Shown: positions 8,629 to 18,040 of the stretch, piece after piece
How the letters are laid out: every line of letters starts with the position of its first letter
How positions within the stretch are numbered: the stretch's first letter is position 1
Source: Herminiimonas sp. KBW02
Lineage (GTDB): Bacteria > Pseudomonadota > Gammaproteobacteria > Burkholderiales > Burkholderiaceae_D
Direction of reading: 5' to 3'
Assembly (NCBI RefSeq): GCF_003852535.1
Contig: NZ_QAJP01000005.1
Span: 330,403-394,402 of the forward strand
Length of the DNA: 64,000 bases
Notes under the pieces: generated by a model
The model's database searches: none
Told to the model about the DNA's origin: nothing
Seen by the model: only the letters and a program-made list of their open reading frames with translations
Position numbers and translations under genes: made by a program

Positions 8629-9573
8629 ATGCAGATAATTTTGTTGCACCCTCGTTTTACCCATGCCAAGTCAGTCACGCTGACGCGGCGACATTTGCTG
8701 GCGCTCTTTGCCAGCTTCGTAGTCGCAGTCATACTCGGCGCTTCCTTCCTGTCCTACCTCGTATTCAGCAATGCTGCCAGCATGCCGTCGCCAGTGCGCG
8801 AACTGGTAAGCGGTGGCGCCGGCGGCGAAGAAGCCAATAAAGACAAATTCCTTAAAGAAAACCTGGCGCTGATGGCGCGTCGCCTCGGTGAAATGCAGGC
8901 GCAACTGATGCGTCTCGATGCCTTGGGTGAGCGGGTGCAAGGTCTGGCCGGGGTAAAACCGACCGAATTCAATTTCCGTGAAATGCCTGGTCGTGGCGGC
9001 ATAGAGCCGATGGACGGCACCAGCAGCCGCGATCTCACCATGTCCGAATTCAAGGCGTTGCTCGATGCCATGGCGCATGACGTCGAACGCCGTGCCGACT
9101 ATATGAATGTGGTTGAGTCGACGCTGATGGGCGACAAGATCAAATCCAAGCTGCTACCGACGATCCAGCCGGTTAACGTCAGCTATAACGCCTCGACCTT
9201 TGGTCGTCGCCTGGATCCGTTTTCGGGGCGCAGTGCGATGCATGAAGGGATCGATTTTGCTGCGCCTATCGGTACGCCTATTGTGGCGGCCGCAGGCGGC
9301 GTGGTGACCGTGGCTGAATTCCATCCGCAATACGGCAATATGATGGAAATCGACCATGGCAATGACATGATTACCCGTTATGCGCACACCTCCCGCCTGT
9401 TGATGCAGGTCGGTGACATCGTGCGGCGCGGCCAGCATATAGCCGATATCGGTACCACCGGGCGTTCGACCGGGCCGCATCTGCACTTCGAAGTGCGGGT
9501 CAAGGGGGTGGCGCAGGATCCGCATAAATTCCTGTTGGCAGGTGCAAATCAGGCGCGACTGGCTGCGAAATAA
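8629..9573 (+). CDS. M23-family peptidoglycan endopeptidase (membrane anchored)
   Basis: Probably a periplasmic LytM-type enzyme or regulator that cuts or helps cut peptidoglycan cross-links. The 314-residue protein has one N-terminal membrane segment at about residues 23-48 (LLALFASFVVAVILGASFL), a helical region at about 80-170, then the M23 domain. Zinc ligands are visible in MHEGIDFAAP (HxxxD) and the C-terminal HLHFEVR (HxH), together with the family's GTPIVAAAGGVV and GRSTGPHLHF. Both metal motifs are intact, so catalytic activity is likely. It stands alone between the DciA gene and secA. Confidence 0.88.
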   Translation: MQIILLHPRFTHAKSVTLTRRHLLALFASFVVAVILGASFLSYLVFSNAASMPSPVRELVSGGAGGEEANKDKFLKENLALMARRLGEMQAQLMRLDALGERVQGLAGVKPTEFNFREMPGRGGIEPMDGTSSRDLTMSEFKALLDAMAHDVERRADYMNVVESTLMGDKIKSKLLPTIQPVNVSYNASTFGRRLDPFSGRSAMHEGIDFAAPIGTPIVAAAGGVVTVAEFHPQYGNMMEIDHGNDMITRYAHTSRLLMQVGDIVRRGQHIADIGTTGRSTGPHLHFEVRVKGVAQDPHKFLLAGANQARLAAK

Positions 9574-9820
9574 GGTTTTATACCCGAGCGAGAACTAAGG
9601 GTATTCAAGTGGCGGGCGAACAAAAGTCACTGTGACGGGTCAGATCAGACGCTGCTTAGTGCAAAAGCGATTGCAAAAGCTATTGTTTCCGGACTGATAA
9701 GCCCAATATGCTGGAAACGACATGATAAAATCCACCATTTAGCCCAAGCCCAATTCGATGCAGGCAAGGTATAGCTTGCTGCATCAGGTTGTTTCAAGGC
9801 GCCTTTTTTAGAATCCAAGC
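9574..9820 (+). promoter_or_regulatory. secA upstream region with promoter-like and hairpin sequences
   Basis: A gap of 247 bases with no gene. It holds a possible promoter, TTGTTT (9683-9688) and TATGCT (9707-9712) with an 18-base spacer. It also has a tandem 12-base repeat, TGCAAAAGCGAT then TGCAAAAGCTAT (9660-9683), ending at that -35. A hairpin follows, GATGCAGGCAAG (9757-9768) with CTTGCTGCATC (9775-9785), 11 bp with one bulged G, about 35 bases before the secA ATG. No secM-like gene is present, so any control of secA would differ from the enterobacterial SecM arrest. Confidence 0.35.
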
Positions 9821-12583
9821 ATGTCATTACTGACTCAGATTTTCGGTAGCCGCAATCAGCGCTTACTCAAGCAATACCAGAAGACCGTTCGTGAAATCAA
9901 TGCTCTTGAACCGGCGCTGGAACAATTATCCGACGAGGCCCTGAAGGCCAAAACCCCGGAATTCAAGGAGCGTCTCGCGAAGGGCGAGGACATCGACCAG
10001 CTCCTGCCGGAAGCATTTGCGGTTTGCCGCGAAGCCAGCAAGCGTATCCTCAAGATGCGCCACTTCGACGTGCAACTGATAGGCGGCATGGCGCTGCACT
10101 ACGGGAAAATCGCCGAAATGGGTACGGGTGAAGGTAAAACCCTGATGGCAACGCTGCCAGCCTACCTGAATGCATTGGCCGGCAAAGGCGTGCACGTGGT
10201 GACGGTCAATGATTACCTGGCCCAGCGCGATGCCGAATGGATGAGCACCCTGTACGGCTGGCTCGGCCTGACGACTGGTATCAACCTGTCGCAAATCGAT
10301 CACGAAGCCAAGCAGACCGCGTACAACTCCGACATCACCTACGGTACCAACAACGAATTCGGCTTTGATTATCTGCGCGATAACATGGTCTACGACACGG
10401 GCGATCGCGTCCAGCGTGGCCTGCATTACGCGATTGTCGATGAAGTTGACTCCATCCTGATCGACGAAGCGCGTACCCCGCTGATCATTTCCGGTCAGGC
10501 TGAGAACCACACTGACCTGTATCACAAAATCAATGAAGTGCCGCCGCTGCTGTCCTTGCAAATCGGTGAAGAGACACCGGACGGCAAAGGCAAGATAGAA
10601 GTGCCGGGCGACTACACCAAGGATGAAAAATCCCATCAGGTCTTGCTGACCGAAGCCGGTCACGAAAAAGCCGAACAAATCCTGACACGTATGGGCTTGC
10701 TGCCGGAAGGCGCCTCGCTGTACGACGCTGCCAACATCACCCTGATCCACCATTTGTACGCTGCCTTGCGCGCGCATACGCTGTATCACAAGGATCAGCA
10801 CTATGTAGTGCAAAACGGTGAGGTTGTGATCGTCGATGAATTCACTGGTCGTCTGATGACCGGTCGTCGCTGGTCCGAAGGGCTGCACCAGGCGGTGGAA
10901 GCGAAGGAACACGTCAAGATCCAGAACGAAAACCAGACACTGGCTTCGATCACCTTCCAGAATTACTTCCGTATGTACACCAAGCTGTCCGGCATGACCG
11001 GTACAGCGGACACTGAAGCTTACGAATTCCAGGAAATCTACAAACTGGAAACCGTCGTTATCCCGCCGAACCGTCCTAGCCAGCGCAAGGATCGCCAGGA
11101 TCAGGTTTACAAATCGTCGGAAGAAAAATACGGCGCGATGCTGAAGGATATTCAGGATTGCTACGAACGTGGCCAGCCGGTACTGGTGGGTACGACTTCG
11201 ATTGAGAATTCCGAGCTGTTGTCCGGCATCCTGACCAAAGCCAAATTGCCGCATAACGTGCTGAATGCGAAACAGCATGCACGCGAAGCGGAAATCATTG
11301 CACAGGCAGGTCGTCCGAAAGCCATCACCATCGCCACCAATATGGCGGGTCGTGGTACCGATATCGTCCTCGGCGGCAACGTCGGCAAACAGGTGCAGAT
11401 CATCGAAGCCAATGAGGCTTTGAGCGATGCGGATAAAGCAGCGCAAGCGCAAACCTTGCGTGATGAATGGCAGTCCTTGCACGATCACGTCGTGAACGCA
11501 GGTGGCTTGCACATCATCGGTACCGAGCGCCACGAATCGCGTCGCGTTGATAACCAGTTGCGTGGCCGTTCCGGTCGCCAGGGTGATCCGGGTTCTTCGC
11601 GTTTCTACCTGTCGCTGGATGACGCCTTGCTGCGTATCTTTGCCGGTGACCGCGTACGCGCGATCATGGATCGTTTGAAAATGCCGGAAGGCGAACCGAT
11701 CGAAGCAGGTATCGTGTCGCGTTCGATTGAATCGGCACAACGCAAGGTGGAAGCGCGTAACTTTGATATTCGTAAGCAATTGCTCGAATACGATGACGTC
11801 GCCAATGACCAGCGTAAAGTGATTTACCAACAGCGTAATGAATTGCTCGAAACCACCGACGTTTCCGAGATGATCACTTCCTTGCGCCAGGGTGTCTTCA
11901 CCGACTTGTTCCGCACCTATGTGCCGGAGCAATCGATGGAAGAACAATGGGATCTGCCGGCGCTCGACGCTGTACTGCGCGACGAGTGGAAAGTCGATTT
12001 CTCGCTGGTTAAAGTGCTGGAAGGCGAGCCGAATATCACTGACGAAGACATGCTCGAACGCCTGGTGAAATTCACCGACGACATCTATGCGCAGAAAATC
12101 GAGATCGTCGGCAAGGATGCCTTTGCCGGATTCGAGCGCAGCGTGATGTTGCAGGCGGTCGATTCGCACTGGCGTGAACATCTGGCGGCGCTGGATCATC
12201 TGCGTCAGGGTATCCATTTGCGTGGTTACGCGCAGAAGAATCCTAAGCAGGAATACAAGCGCGAAGCATTTGAACTGTTTGGCCAGATGCTGAACCTGAT
12301 CAAGGATGAGGTCGTCAAGATCGTGATGACGGTACGCATCCAGTCGCGTGAAGAAATTGATGCGGCAGAAGAGCAGTTGTCGCAGTCGCATGTCGAGAAC
12401 GTGCACTACCAGCATGCTGATTTCGACGCTGATGCAGCGCCGGAAGAATTGCTCGCGCCGACTGCAGTTGCAAGCGAAGCGAACCACACACAAGTGAATG
12501 CCTTGCCTAAGGTCGGTCGCAACGATCCATGCCCTTGCGGTAGTGGCAAGAAGTACCAGCAATGCCATGGTCGCCTCGCTTAA
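9821..12583 (+). CDS. secA: Preprotein translocase ATPase SecA
   Basis: The motor that pushes unfolded preproteins through SecYEG, using ATP at the inner membrane. It is 920 residues, a normal proteobacterial length. Visible parts are the first nucleotide-binding fold with Walker [12 protein letters not shown] at about residues 100-110 and [15 protein letters not shown] at about 207-221, and the preprotein cross-linking domain from about 225. The second fold has [15 protein letters not shown] near 505-520 and [20 protein letters not shown] after it. The C-terminal zinc site [13 protein letters not shown] near 904 binds SecB and lipid. A clear terminator follows. Confidence 0.98.
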   Translation: MSLLTQIFGSRNQRLLKQYQKTVREINALEPALEQLSDEALKAKTPEFKERLAKGEDIDQLLPEAFAVCREASKRILKMRHFDVQLIGGMALHYGKIAEMGTGEGKTLMATLPAYLNALAGKGVHVVTVNDYLAQRDAEWMSTLYGWLGLTTGINLSQIDHEAKQTAYNSDITYGTNNEFGFDYLRDNMVYDTGDRVQRGLHYAIVDEVDSILIDEARTPLIISGQAENHTDLYHKINEVPPLLSLQIGEETPDGKGKIEVPGDYTKDEKSHQVLLTEAGHEKAEQILTRMGLLPEGASLYDAANITLIHHLYAALRAHTLYHKDQHYVVQNGEVVIVDEFTGRLMTGRRWSEGLHQAVEAKEHVKIQNENQTLASITFQNYFRMYTKLSGMTGTADTEAYEFQEIYKLETVVIPPNRPSQRKDRQDQVYKSSEEKYGAMLKDIQDCYERGQPVLVGTTSIENSELLSGILTKAKLPHNVLNAKQHAREAEIIAQAGRPKAITIATNMAGRGTDIVLGGNVGKQVQIIEANEALSDADKAAQAQTLRDEWQSLHDHVVNAGGLHIIGTERHESRRVDNQLRGRSGRQGDPGSSRFYLSLDDALLRIFAGDRVRAIMDRLKMPEGEPIEAGIVSRSIESAQRKVEARNFDIRKQLLEYDDVANDQRKVIYQQRNELLETTDVSEMITSLRQGVFTDLFRTYVPEQSMEEQWDLPALDAVLRDEWKVDFSLVKVLEGEPNITDEDMLERLVKFTDDIYAQKIEIVGKDAFAGFERSVMLQAVDSHWREHLAALDHLRQGIHLRGYAQKNPKQEYKREAFELFGQMLNLIKDEVVKIVMTVRIQSREEIDAAEEQLSQSHVENVHYQHADFDADAAPEELLAPTAVASEANHTQVNALPKVGRNDPCPCGSGKKYQQCHGRLA

Positions 12584-12608
12584 TCGCGACCTGATGCGTT
12601 GAAACCGG

Positions 12609-12635
12609 AAGGGCGGGCTTATCCCGCCCTTTTGC
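12609..12635 (+). terminator. Intrinsic terminator after secA
   Basis: A 9-bp perfect stem, AAGGGCGGG (12609-12617) with CCCGCCCTT (12623-12631), loop CTTAT, followed by TTG and a CTTT run. It starts 25 bases after the secA stop. Confidence 0.8.
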
Positions 12636-12756
12636 TTTGGTAGTCCGCCTGTGGGCCTGATGCATGCATATGCCCGCTAGCGATTACAATATTGATCTGA
12701 TCTGTAGTCCGCTTTGGTAGTCTGTCTTATTAACCCTCTGATATAGAAAACTTGCG

Positions 12757-13992
12757 ATGGCCGTTAATCTTCCTCTCCCTATTCCTGAAAATCTGACCGC
12801 TGTAGCCGGTATTGAACTCGGTCATGCCGAAGCAGGCATACGAAAAGCCAATCGCAAGGATGTGCTGGTCATGAAGCTGGCACCGACCGCAACCGTCGCC
12901 GGTGTGTTTACGCAAAACCGTTTTTGCGCGGCGCCGGTGCAAGTCTGCAAAGAACATCTGGGCAAGCTGCAAGCCAGCGCACCGATACGCGCACTCGTGA
13001 TCAATACTGGTAATGCCAACGCAGGCACCGGCGAAACCGGTCTGGCGGATGCGAAGGCGACCTGTAGCGCACTCGCTGGCCTGCTGGGCTGCGACGCGTC
13101 GCAAATCCTGCCATTCTCGACTGGTGTGATCCTGGAGCCGCTGCCTATCGAGAAACTGAAAGCCGGTTTGCCACAAGCTATCGCCAATCTTAAATCGGAT
13201 AACTGGCACAACGCTGCCTTGTCCATCATGACCACCGACACCCAGCCGAAAGCTGCTTCGCGTCAGGTCAGCATCAATGGCCAGACCATCACACTGACCG
13301 GTATCAGCAAAGGTGCCGGCATGATCAAGCCGAACATGGCGACCATGCTGGGCTTTATGGCGATGGATGCGAAAGTGGCGCAGCCGGTGCTTGATCATTT
13401 GACTAAGGAAGTAGCAAATCGCTCATTCAACTGCATCACCATCGACGGCGATACATCGACCAATGACTCCTTCATCGTGATTGCGACCGGCGCTGCCAGC
13501 GTTGAAGTGAATGCGATCGATACGCCGGAATACCAGGCACTGGCCGCCGCAGTACTGGGCTTGTCGCAAGAGTTGGCGCAAATGATCGTGCGTGATGGTG
13601 AGGGTGCAACCAAGTTCATCACCGTCACGGTAGAAGAAGGCAAGAACGTTGAAGAGTGCCGCAAGATTGCTTACTCGATTGCGCATTCACCATTGGTTAA
13701 AACCGCTTTCTTTGCATCTGATCCTAACCTCGGTCGTATCCTGGCTGCGATTGGTTACGCTGGCGTTGATGATCTCGACGTGACTACCCTGAACCTGTAT
13801 CTGGACGATGTATGGGTCGCCAAAAATGGCGGCCGCAATCCGGATTACCAGGAAGCGGATGGTCAGCGCGTGATGAAGCAAAGCGAAATCACGGTGCGCG
13901 TCAAACTCGGTCGCGGTAAGGCAGACGCCACCATCTGGACCTGCGACTTGTCGCATGAGTATGTAACGATCAACGCTGACTATCGTTCCTGA
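12757..13992 (+). CDS. argJ: Bifunctional glutamate N-acetyltransferase / N-acetylglutamate synthase ArgJ
   Basis: Moves the acetyl group from N-acetylornithine to glutamate, so arginine synthesis runs as a cycle; many members also acetylate glutamate from acetyl-CoA. The 411-residue precursor is cleaved by itself into two chains. The cleavage site is seen in [15 protein letters not shown], with the new N-terminal Thr at residue 196. The [12 protein letters not shown] stretch near 82-92 and the C-terminal [16 protein letters not shown] are typical. Whether it has both activities cannot be told from sequence. The DUF815 ATPase gene follows after 44 bases and may be co-transcribed. Confidence 0.95.
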   Translation: MAVNLPLPIPENLTAVAGIELGHAEAGIRKANRKDVLVMKLAPTATVAGVFTQNRFCAAPVQVCKEHLGKLQASAPIRALVINTGNANAGTGETGLADAKATCSALAGLLGCDASQILPFSTGVILEPLPIEKLKAGLPQAIANLKSDNWHNAALSIMTTDTQPKAASRQVSINGQTITLTGISKGAGMIKPNMATMLGFMAMDAKVAQPVLDHLTKEVANRSFNCITIDGDTSTNDSFIVIATGAASVEVNAIDTPEYQALAAAVLGLSQELAQMIVRDGEGATKFITVTVEEGKNVEECRKIAYSIAHSPLVKTAFFASDPNLGRILAAIGYAGVDDLDVTTLNLYLDDVWVAKNGGRNPDYQEADGQRVMKQSEITVRVKLGRGKADATIWTCDLSHEYVTINADYRS

Positions 13993-14036
13993 TCTGCTTT
14001 TGATTCGCTTCTGATTAATTAATACGCTCGATTACG

Positions 14037-14909
14037 ATGACACAACTTGAACAGTTTTTAACGCGGGCTGAAGCCTTACTCGAACGTCTCGAATCTTTCC
14101 TGCCACCGGCGTTGCCGACACCGGACTGGAATGCGGGAATCGCTTTTCGCTGGCGCAAATCCAGCGGCAATGGTCGCGGTTATCTGCAACCGGTGGCGCA
14201 TTTGGCGCCTATCGCTTTGGACGATCTGCACAATATCGGACCGCAAAAACAGCAGATAGAACAAAACACCCGGCAGTTTGTTGAAGGCGTACCTGCCAAC
14301 AATGTCTTGCTGACTGGCGCGCGCGGTACCGGCAAGTCTTCACTGATCAAGGCTTGTCTGAATCAGTTTGCCGATCAGGGCCTGCGTCTGATCGAAGTTG
14401 ACAAGGATGACCTGGGTGATCTGGCTGATATCGTGGATCTGGTTTCCGGTCGTCCTGAACGCTTCATTATCTTCTGCGACGATTTGTCGTTTGAAGAAGG
14501 CGAGGGCGGATACAAGGCATTGAAGGTGGCGCTGGATGGCAGTATCTCTGCGCAGTCGGACAATGTCCTGATTTATGCGACCTCGAATCGTCGTCATTTG
14601 CTGCCGGAACGCATGTCGGACAATGCCGGTTACAAGACCGACGATAACGGCGATCTGCATCCGGGTGAAACCGTGGAAGAAAAGATTTCGCTGTCCGAAC
14701 GCTTCGGCCTGTGGGTGACGTTCTATCCGTTCCGTCAGGATGATTATTTGGATATCGTCGCGCACTGGCTCAAGCACTTCGGTTGCAACCCGCAACAGAT
14801 AGAAGAGGCGCGTACCGAGGCCTTGCAATGGGCCTTGCAACGTGGCTCACGTTCCGGTCGTGTGGCCTGGCAATTCGCCAAAGACCACGCCGGAAAAATG
14901 CCCAAGTAA
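14037..14909 (+). CDS. DUF815-family AAA+ ATPase
   Basis: A 290-residue ATP-binding protein of unknown role, recognised as DUF815 by its core: Walker A LLTGARGTGKSSLIKA at about residues 92-107, Walker B FIIFCDDLSFEEGEGGYK near 142-159, and the sensor region VLIYATSNRRHLLPERM near 177-193. A C-terminal lid is rich in Arg and Trp (QRGSRSGRVAWQFAKDH). There is no signal peptide or membrane segment. In Burkholderiales it commonly lies between argJ and a mutT-like gene, as here; this is recalled context. No substrate is known to me. Confidence 0.85.
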   Translation: MTQLEQFLTRAEALLERLESFLPPALPTPDWNAGIAFRWRKSSGNGRGYLQPVAHLAPIALDDLHNIGPQKQQIEQNTRQFVEGVPANNVLLTGARGTGKSSLIKACLNQFADQGLRLIEVDKDDLGDLADIVDLVSGRPERFIIFCDDLSFEEGEGGYKALKVALDGSISAQSDNVLIYATSNRRHLLPERMSDNAGYKTDDNGDLHPGETVEEKISLSERFGLWVTFYPFRQDDYLDIVAHWLKHFGCNPQQIEEARTEALQWALQRGSRSGRVAWQFAKDHAGKMPK

Positions 14910-14918
14910 TCCACTACG

Positions 14919-14941
14919 GGTGCCTGGCCTGACCGGGCACC
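14919..14941 (+). repeat. Stem-loop between the ATPase and mutT genes
   Basis: A 9-bp stem with one G-U pair, GGTGCCTGG (14919-14927) with CCGGGCACC (14933-14941), loop CCTGA. Only a broken pyrimidine stretch (TTAGCTTTCTTC) follows, so at best a weak terminator; it may reduce read-through into mutT. Confidence 0.45.
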
Positions 14942-14966
14942 TGCTTAGCTTTCTTCTGGTCTCCCC

Positions 14967-15398
14967 ATGTCCGAAACCAAATCCACCCCCATCGATGTCG
15001 CAGTCGGCATACTCATGAAGCCGAATGGTGATGTCTTGCTCGGCCAGCGGCCAGACGGTAAGCCATATGCCGGTTACTGGGAATTCCCAGGCGGCAAAGT
15101 CGAATCCGGTGAAGCCATCATCGATGCGCTGAAGCGCGAATTTGTCGAAGAACTCGGAGTGGAAGTGCTGTCAGCGGAGCCATGGTGCGGCGTTGAACAT
15201 GTTTATCCGCATGCGCATGTGCGCCTGCATTTCTACATTAGCCAGGAGTGGCGCGGCGAGCCGCAGAGCCTGGAAAATCAGGCGTTTGCATGGCAGGGGA
15301 GTGTCGGGGTGGAGCCGCTGCTGCCAGCTACGATACCGTTGATAGAGTGGCTCGATAAGCTACGTTATCCGGGGACATCCCCGGCAGCATCCGTTTAA
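14967..15398 (+). CDS. mutT: MutT-type Nudix hydrolase (probable 8-oxo-dGTP diphosphatase)
   Basis: Likely cleans the nucleotide pool by cutting 8-oxo-dGTP to the monophosphate, preventing A:T to C:G transversions. The 143-residue protein has the full Nudix box GGKVESGEAIIDALKREF followed by VEELGV (about residues 39-62). The preceding stretch LLGQRPDGKPYAGYWEFPGG is typical of MutT rather than of other Nudix branches. It sits after the DUF815 gene and converges with yacG 14 bases away. Substrate specificity is inferred from the family. Confidence 0.85.
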   Translation: MSETKSTPIDVAVGILMKPNGDVLLGQRPDGKPYAGYWEFPGGKVESGEAIIDALKREFVEELGVEVLSAEPWCGVEHVYPHAHVRLHFYISQEWRGEPQSLENQAFAWQGSVGVEPLLPATIPLIEWLDKLRYPGTSPAASV

Positions 15399-15412
15399 AG
15401 CCTCAGCCCTGT

Positions 15413-15607
15413 TCAGGGTTGCGGTGGTGGTGGAATATCATCATCCAGGTCGTCCAGTGGATTGACGACCGGAATCACATACTTCTCTTCGGCCCAGGCG
15501 CCGAGATCTATCTGTTTGCATCGGTTGGAGCAGAACGGGCGGAATTTACTCAGCTCTGTCCATTCCACTTTGGTGCCGCAGGTAGGGCAATTGACTGTCG
15601 TAACCAT
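15413..15607 (-). CDS. yacG: DNA gyrase inhibitor YacG
   Basis: A small zinc protein that in E. coli binds the C-terminal part of GyrB and blocks gyrase from binding DNA. Here it is 64 residues with the four-Cys site [10 protein letters not shown]...FCSNRCK, two ligands at 9 and 12 and two at 28 and 32, then [12 protein letters not shown] and a short acidic, Pro-rich tail. It lies 2 bases downstream of zapD, the same order as in many proteobacteria (coaE, zapD, yacG), so it is surely in one transcript with zapD. Confidence 0.93.
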   Translation of the reverse strand: MVTTVNCPTCGTKVEWTELSKFRPFCSNRCKQIDLGAWAEEKYVIPVVNPLDDLDDDIPPPPQP

Positions 15608-15609
15608 AA

Positions 15610-16365
15610 TCAGAAACTACACAAGCTCAGTTCAAAAGGTACGTCGCCTTCAAAGGCTTTCGGTTTCATGTCGCCGTCCTGCGAGGTAAAGCGTACCCAC
15701 AGCATGTATTTATTGGCGGAAATCTCAGGAATCGCGCCCAGCGTTTCATCGATATTCAGGCGCAGCATCTGATAAGCCTTGCCTTGCAGCATTTGTTGAT
15801 AGCTGCCGGTTTGCGCAATCATTTTGACCGGACGACCGGATTCGCGCAGCAGGCGCAAGACCATGCCGATTGCGTCGAACAGCGGTGCCAGCGGGGTAAA
15901 CCATTTATGGATGTCAGCCAGGCGTTGTTCTGCCGAATCATGCTGCCACGCATAGTACGAGGGCAGATCGAATTCACAGGCGCCGCCCGGGATGATGGTG
16001 CGGCCGCGTATGCTCATCAGCCATTCGTTTTCACGGATGTGCTGGCCGGTTTTGCCTTGCGAGGCGATCAATGCGCTACTGATGCGATCCAGGTCAAACA
16101 GGATGGCATCCAGCATTTCTGCTTCGACGTTCGGATTGGATTTGAAACCGAGTAGGGTTTGTTTTTGACGTTCCAGCTCTTGCAACAGGTCGGATTTGAG
16201 GTCGGCACGACCAGCCACCTCCAGCATTTCGAACATGGTGGCAAGGGCAACGTGGTGATGCTGCGGATGATCCTGACCGATAAAGAAAGCGAATTTCTCG
16301 TACAGGTCTTCTAGCCGCAACAACGTGCGAATACGCTCGTTGAAAGGGTATTCGTAGACAATCAA
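15610..16365 (-). CDS. zapD: Cell division protein ZapD (DUF1342)
   Basis: A cytoplasmic protein that binds the C-terminal tail of FtsZ and bundles its filaments. The 251-residue sequence starts [20 protein letters not shown], the highly typical start of the family, followed by a long helical domain and a C-terminal beta domain with [19 protein letters not shown]. It is upstream of yacG with a 2-base gap and 179 bases downstream of coaE, in the usual coaE-zapD-yacG order. The 179-base gap holds no clear terminator or promoter, so transcription from coaE may continue. Confidence 0.95.
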   Translation of the reverse strand: MIVYEYPFNERIRTLLRLEDLYEKFAFFIGQDHPQHHHVALATMFEMLEVAGRADLKSDLLQELERQKQTLLGFKSNPNVEAEMLDAILFDLDRISSALIASQGKTGQHIRENEWLMSIRGRTIIPGGACEFDLPSYYAWQHDSAEQRLADIHKWFTPLAPLFDAIGMVLRLLRESGRPVKMIAQTGSYQQMLQGKAYQMLRLNIDETLGAIPEISANKYMLWVRFTSQDGDMKPKAFEGDVPFELSLCSF

Positions 16366-16544
16366 AGTGGCATCCCTTAAAAGTTAAAACCGGGCAATAC
16401 GAGCTAATGTTGTGATTCTGAACGAAGCCGCGACAAAATACAAATGATGCAACGATTTTGTTTGGCATTCATTAAAACGGGCTGCGTTTTTGTTCTGATT
16501 CTGGTGCCGGATTGCAGCTATAGACAGCGGCCCGGTGCTAACGT

Positions 16545-17171
16545 TCACTCGGCCTGCGCCAGCTTCAGATAGTGGCGGTGCAACTCCAGCACTTGCGGTA
16601 ATAGCGCTGTGCTATCACCCTCGTTATTGATCACATCGTTGGCCGCTGCCAGACGCTCTGCACGACTGGCCTGACTGGCGATAATGGCACGCACTTGCTG
16701 CTCACTGAGCTTATTGCGCTGCATCACACGACGTATCTGTACTTCTTCCGGGCAATCAACAGTCAGCACTCGCGATACACGTTGCTGCCACAGGCCCGAC
16801 TCCACCAGCAGCGGCACTACGAAGAGCAGATAGGGGCCTTCGGCCTGGTCTGCCGCTGCGCGTGTGAACTGGCGTATTAGCGGGAACAGGATCGCTTCCA
16901 GGCGCTTTTTATCATTCGGATCGGCAAATACGCGTTCGCGCATGGCCGCTCTGTCCATCGCACCGTCCGGCAGAATGAGTCCGGCACCGAACGCTGCGCG
17001 GATAGCCGGGATGGCAGCACCGTCGGGCGCGGTCAGTTGATGCGCTATCAGGTCGGTGTCGACGACAGCCGCGCCTTGTTCGGCAAACAGATCGGCCACC
17101 GTGCTTTTACCACTGCCTATGCCACCGGTCAGGCCTACGGAAAAGCGATTGAATGTGCCCAGTTCGTCCAT
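16545..17171 (-). CDS. coaE: Dephospho-CoA kinase
   Basis: Adds the 3'-phosphate to dephospho-CoA, the last step of coenzyme A synthesis, in the cytoplasm. The start chosen gives 208 residues and puts the P-loop GLTGGIGSGKSTVADLF at residues 13-29. The frame stays open for another 97 codons upstream, but those codons overlay pilD in another frame and are not homologous to anything expected, so the shorter start is preferred. It begins 5 bases after the pilD stop, the common pilBCD-coaE arrangement, and is probably co-transcribed with it. Confidence 0.94.
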   Translation of the reverse strand: MDELGTFNRFSVGLTGGIGSGKSTVADLFAEQGAAVVDTDLIAHQLTAPDGAAIPAIRAAFGAGLILPDGAMDRAAMRERVFADPNDKKRLEAILFPLIRQFTRAAADQAEGPYLLFVVPLLVESGLWQQRVSRVLTVDCPEEVQIRRVMQRNKLSEQQVRAIIASQASRAERLAAANDVINNEGDSTALLPQVLELHRHYLKLAQAE

Positions 17172-17176
17172 GCTGC

Positions 17177-18040
17177 CTAGTAGAAGCCCAGATAAGTTTC
17201 GGCCAGTGATTTGCCATATACCAGGGCTATCATACCGGCCGCAGCGAGATAGGGGCCAAACGGAATCGGGATGTCGCGCCCGCGCTTGGCCAGCACGATG
17301 AGGGCGATGCCGACTACGGCACCGACCAGCGACGATAAGAGAATGATGACGGGCAGCATCTTCCAGCCGAGCCAGGCGCCGAGTGCGGCCAGCAGTTTGA
17401 AGTCGCCATAGCCCATGCCTTCCTTGCCGGTCAGCAGCTTGAACAGCCAGTAAATCGACCATAGGGTGAGGTAGCCAGCCGCCGCACCGATGACGGCTTC
17501 ATGCAGCGGGACAAAAGTGGCGTTCAGATTCAACAGCAGGCCCAGCCAAAGCAACGACAGTGTCAGATCATCCGGCAGTAGTTGCGTATCGGCATCAATG
17601 AAGGTCAGTGCGATCAGCAAATAGGTAAAGAGCAGGGTGCTCAACCCCAGCAAGCCACTGCCGAAGTGCCAGATCAGGAACGCCGACAGCACGCCGCTCA
17701 ATAGTTCGATGATCGGATAGCGTATTGATATTGGTGTTTTACAGGCAGTGCATTTGCCGCCTATTGCGAGGTAGCTGACGACCGGGATGTTTTGCAGTGC
17801 GCTGATCTGATGGCCGCATTGCGGACAGGCCGAGCGCGGCACGACGAGGTTGTAACGATCTTCGTGCGGCAGCGGCTGGCCGCTCTCACTGGCGACATAA
17901 TTGTCAGATTCACGTTGCATCATCTTCGGGATGCGGTGGATCACGACGTTCAGGAAGCTGCCTATCAATAAGCCAAATACGCCTGCGACGATAGCAGGTA
18001 ATGCGCTGCCCGCAGGGGCAGACCAAAGTAAATCCATCAT
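17177..18040 (-). CDS. pilD: Type IV prepilin peptidase / N-methyltransferase PilD
   Basis: An inner-membrane aspartyl protease that removes the leader of prepilins and methylates the new N-terminus. It is 287 residues. An N-terminal membrane segment is followed by the cytoplasmic domain with its two Cys pairs (CPQCGHQI and CTACKTPI) and then about seven membrane segments. Both catalytic Asp regions are present: FIDADTQLLPDDLTL, and the GYGDFKLLAALGAW version of the GxGD motif. It overlaps pilC by one base, and coaE follows. Confidence 0.96.
   Translation of the reverse strand: MMDLLWSAPAGSALPAIVAGVFGLLIGSFLNVVIHRIPKMMQRESDNYVASESGQPLPHEDRYNLVVPRSACPQCGHQISALQNIPVVSYLAIGGKCTACKTPISIRYPIIELLSGVLSAFLIWHFGSGLLGLSTLLFTYLLIALTFIDADTQLLPDDLTLSLLWLGLLLNLNATFVPLHEAVIGAAAGYLTLWSIYWLFKLLTGKEGMGYGDFKLLAALGAWLGWKMLPVIILLSSLVGAVVGIALIVLAKRGRDIPIPFGPYLAAAGMIALVYGKSLAETYLGFY

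Noticed and set aside
9926-12568. 880-codon open frame on the minus strand opposite secA
   Set aside because: Antisense shadow of a conserved gene; its translation is Cys/Phe/His-rich with no family signature and no start signal. The secA frame explains the bases.
17172-17462. 97-codon N-terminal extension of coaE
   Set aside because: Overlays pilD in another frame and is not part of the known CoaE fold; the start at 17171 gives the usual length with the P-loop at residue 13.
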